A program made the position numbers and the translations under genes. The notes below the pieces were generated by a model, which worked only from the letters and a program-made list of their open reading frames with translations, was not told the DNA's origin and made no database searches. Positions 61,886-64,000 of a stretch of DNA of 64,000 nucleotides are shown here, piece after piece. The DNA lies in assembly GCF_014191305.1 (NCBI RefSeq), contig NZ_JACHWJ010000002.1:1-64000 (forward strand), written 5' to 3'. Numbering within the stretch: position 1 is the first letter of the stretch; each line of letters starts with the position of its first letter. The stretch comes from Pseudoclavibacter helvolus (GTDB lineage: Bacteria; Actinomycetota; Actinomycetes; Actinomycetales; Microbacteriaceae).

Positions 61886-62594
61886 TCAGAGGCCGCGAGG
61901 GGCGAAGAACGCGAGCCAAAGGAAGAGAAGGCCCGCGACGGCGAGCAGGATCGCCAGGGTGCGACGGTAGTCCCACGTGGCGGCCTTGGAGTAGAAGCCG
62001 ACGACGCGCGCCGTGACCGACGGGATCTTCGTCCAGATCCAGGCGAGTGCGAGGAACGGAGCGGCCAACGCGACGAGGAAGACCGCGTAGGCGGCGATGC
62101 GCAGCAGGTCGTCAGGCGTGAGGCCGTGGATGAGACGACCGGTGAGGTACATGATCGGGAGCGTCGTGAAGCCGACGCACGCCCCGAGCCCCAGCAGGAA
62201 ATACGCGGTACCGGATGCGCGGGGCTTCGACGGCGCCTTGGCCTTCTTAGGAAATTCCAGGATGCGCGCACGCCAGACAAGCACCACCGCGGCGGAGACC
62301 AGGAAGATGATGCCGACGACGAGGTCGATCGTCCGGTTGAGGAGCGCCGCGTCGAGGCTCCCGCGGAACCTGGTCACGAGTCGTGGGGTCGAAGCTCCGG
62401 AAGACGAGTAGGAGCGTCGTGGTGCCGACCGCGAGCCCGAGGAGCATCCACGCGAGCCGCTTGGAGACGTCGACGTTGCGGGCGAGCACGTCACCGGTCG
62501 CGGCGTAGAGGGCTGGGTTGAGACCCATGGCGAGGCCGAACCCGCACAGCGTGAGGAGCGAGGTTCCCCAGCGCAGCACTTCGTCCAACGTCAC
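61886..62594 (-). pseudogene. Polytopic membrane protein (GAP/Sap-like), frameshifted
   Basis: The first frame (GTG at 62594) gives LLTLCGFGLAMGLNPALYAA and KRLAWMLLGLAVGTTTLLLV then breaks after RSFDP. The second frame resumes at RLVTRFRGSLDAALLNRTID and continues through further helices to FFAPRGL. Deleting one C from the CCCC run (plus-strand GGGG, 62385-62388) joins them into a roughly 235-aa protein with about six helices. The pattern suggests a GAP/sulfolipid-addressing or LysE-like exporter; this is tentative. It follows the GT4 gene by 36 nt and may share the rmlD operon. Confidence 0.75.
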
Positions 62595-62630
62595 TCCAAG
62601 TCTCGCGCCGGGACAGCCTCGCTGGTGCGC

Positions 62631-63788
62631 CTAGAGGTCGGCGTGGAAGTTCCAGATCTGGTCTGCCGAGATCTCCCACGAGAACATTCCGCCGCGGTCC
62701 TTGCCTGCCAGGCGCAGTCGGCGCTCGAGATCGCTGTCGGCGAGGACTCCCGCGATGGCGCCCGCGAGACGCTCAGGGTAGCCGGCGTCGGCGATGCCGT
62801 CGCCTCGCTCGACGACGAGGGTCGCGTCGAGTCCTACCTCGACAAGCGCCGGGTCGTCGGAGGTGATGACCGGGGTGCCGAACTTGAAGGCCTCGATGAT
62901 GGGCAGGCCGAATCCGGCGCTGAGGCTCGGCACGACGAGGGCGCTGGCGCGCTGCAGTGCGACGGCGAGCTGCTCATCGGTGATGACGCCAACGGCGACG
63001 ACACGTTCGCTTTCGATTCCGGACTCGCTGACCAGTGCGTCGAGGGTGACCTCGCCGCGTTCGGTCGGGCCGACGACGACGAGCTTGACGCCGTCGAGGC
63101 CCTTGTCGCCGAGCGCCTTGAGGAGCTGGGCGAGGCCGTGGCGCTTGTGCAGCGACGCGAGCGTGATGATGTACTCGTCAGGCAGGCCGAGGGACTCTGC
63201 GATGGCGTCCCCTGCCTCCTCTGAACCCGGGAGTTGGATGCTGGCTGCCGCGGCCGGGCTCATGACTCGCACGCGGTCGCCGAAGTCGTAGTGCTCGATG
63301 ACCTGGTCAGCGACGGCATTGGTGGGCACGACGATCCCGCTTGCGTAGCGGAACGCCCGGCGCAGGAGCGCCTTGTGATGCTTGGTCGTGTGCGCGCTGA
63401 CGAGCTCTGGGTGCGTGAACGCCGTCATGTCGTGCCAGGTGACCACGGTCTGGTCGATGCCCTGGCTCAGCGAGATGTCGCGCATCGGCGCGAGCGGCGT
63501 GAAGCTGTGGATGAACCCGCCGCCGACGGAGTTCGTCAGCAGCCCGCGGGACCAAGAGGACTCGAGGCGCTCCGGGCGGAGCGGAGCTTGAACGACGCTG
63601 CTGAGCCCGGGGACGCGCTCCTCGAGGAGGGCGACCTCCTCGCGTGAGCGCTTGGGGATGATCGCCTCCACGTCGCAGCCGCGGGGCGCGCGCGTGATGA
63701 GCTGACGCCCAAGCTCTTCGCTGTAGCGCCTGGTTCCGCCTGGGCGCTCGTCGGCGGCGCGATCGAGCAGGACACGAAGGGTAACCAT
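62631..63788 (-). CDS. GT4 glycosyltransferase
   Basis: A 385-aa GT-B enzyme. The N-terminal domain starts MVTLRVLLDRAADERPGGTR, and the donor half shows ITLASLHKRHGLAQLLKALG, VVPSLSAGFGLPIIEAFKFG (ExxxxxxxE-type region) and VITSDDPALVEVG. Probably builds a cell-surface polysaccharide. Its ATG shares a base with the stop of rmlD (TGATG), so a deoxysugar, possibly rhamnose, is a reasonable donor guess. Confidence 0.85.
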   Translation of the reverse strand: MVTLRVLLDRAADERPGGTRRYSEELGRQLITRAPRGCDVEAIIPKRSREEVALLEERVPGLSSVVQAPLRPERLESSWSRGLLTNSVGGGFIHSFTPLAPMRDISLSQGIDQTVVTWHDMTAFTHPELVSAHTTKHHKALLRRAFRYASGIVVPTNAVADQVIEHYDFGDRVRVMSPAAAASIQLPGSEEAGDAIAESLGLPDEYIITLASLHKRHGLAQLLKALGDKGLDGVKLVVVGPTERGEVTLDALVSESGIESERVVAVGVITDEQLAVALQRASALVVPSLSAGFGLPIIEAFKFGTPVITSDDPALVEVGLDATLVVERGDGIADAGYPERLAGAIAGVLADSDLERRLRLAGKDRGGMFSWEISADQIWNFHADL

Positions 63789-64000
63789 CAGGTGTTGAGG
63801 ACTCCTTGGGCGGCGGCGTCTTCGAGTGCTTCGAGCCAGGGCCGCATGGGTGGAACCCCCGCGTTCGTCCAGGCGTCGTGGCCGAGGACGGAGTACGCGG
63901 GGCGAGGGGCCGGACGCACAAAGGCGGTGCTGTCCGTCTTCTTCACGTTCTCGGGATCGAAACCCGCGAGGCGGAAGATCTCTCGGGCGAAGTCGTACCA
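63788..64000 (-). CDS. rmlD: dTDP-4-dehydrorhamnose reductase, C-terminal part (runs off the window)
   Basis: The minus strand from the window edge reads WYDFAREIFRLAGFDPENVK, then FVRPAPRPAYSVLGHDAW and a final ALEDAAAQGVLNT before the TGA. This is the C-terminus of RmlD, the last enzyme of dTDP-L-rhamnose synthesis: the RPxPRPxYSVLGxxxW segment is highly characteristic. 70 residues are present. It is coupled to the GT4 gene. Confidence 0.88.
   Translation of the reverse strand, partial: WYDFAREIFRLAGFDPENVKKTDSTAFVRPAPRPAYSVLGHDAWTNAGVPPMRPWLEALEDAAAQGVLNT

Noticed and set aside
61723-62016. ORF reading through palindrome C
   Set aside because: The peptide is just the translation of the repeat and the purine-rich tract; the same pseudo-peptide appears at the other copies.

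Overview
The window looks like chromosomal DNA of a high-GC actinomycete, most likely Microbacteriaceae. The evidence is a strong GC third-position bias, actinobacterial gene sets (split acyl-CoA carboxylase with an epsilon subunit, sdhCDAB order, an LpdA-type quinone reductase lacking redox cysteines, rmlD with a GT4 glycosyltransferase, an MgtA-like mannosyltransferase), and many starts sitting only 6-7 nt downstream of a TANNNT -10 box. The genus assignment is inference. I see no rRNA, tRNA, CRISPR array, transposase or prophage; this is housekeeping and accessory metabolism.

Layout. 0-5 kb: the 5' end of a YihY/BrkB gene, PTS Enzyme I (ptsI) and a methionine-type ABC importer (metNIQ). 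5-9 kb: a two-gene unit of an acyl-adenylating enzyme and a ketoacyl synthase, then a full-length YihY/BrkB protein. 9-12.5 kb: succinate dehydrogenase sdhCDAB. 12.6-15 kb: a divergent GDP-mannose pair (mannosyltransferase and manC). 15-25 kb and 27.8-30.3 kb: a large nucleoside uptake and salvage region with two BMP binding lipoproteins, an ATPase, two permeases, cdd, deoA, add, a PTS IIA protein, and on the other strand punA plus a phosphohexomutase-family enzyme that could act on pentose 1-phosphates. 25.4-27.6 kb: an alkylation-repair pair (Ada-AlkA fusion and ogt).

30-39.5 kb: LpdA-like flavoprotein, YceI, a TauE/SafE exporter, a biotin carboxylase/BCCP protein and a heterodimeric ABC exporter. 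39.6-48 kb: a frameshifted oleate hydratase, a 33-aa membrane protein, an SDR with a divergent TetR (clear operator), a MarR with a divergent Rossmann-like gene (clear operator), a glycosyltransferase and a frameshifted beta-glucoside-type PTS EIIBCA. 48-56 kb: Maf, a glycolipid-binding-like protein, an rRNA uracil methyltransferase, a septum-formation-like lipoprotein, a HELGH protein, accE-accD, birA and a PH-domain protein. 56-64 kb: GtrA, purK, purE, an LCP ligase, a DUF559-type nuclease-like protein, a frameshifted membrane protein, a GT4 glycosyltransferase and the 3' end of rmlD, an envelope-polysaccharide flavoured end.

Functional links: BirA would biotinylate the carboxylase alpha subunit that works with AccD/AccE; ptsI would phosphorylate both the EIIBCA and the orphan IIA; cdd/deoA/add/punA/mutase convert imported nucleosides to bases and pentose phosphate.

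Most notable non-gene signals: (1) a family of 64-nt palindromic elements built from four CGGGATGG boxes (41511, 60473, 61718), two of which bracket the DUF559 gene; (2) three genes each broken by what looks like one extra C in a C4-C5 run; (3) leaderless promoter geometry at about 17 starts, which also supports two small ORFs; (4) palindromic TetR and MarR operators; (5) apparent over-representation of GGATGC/GCATCC.
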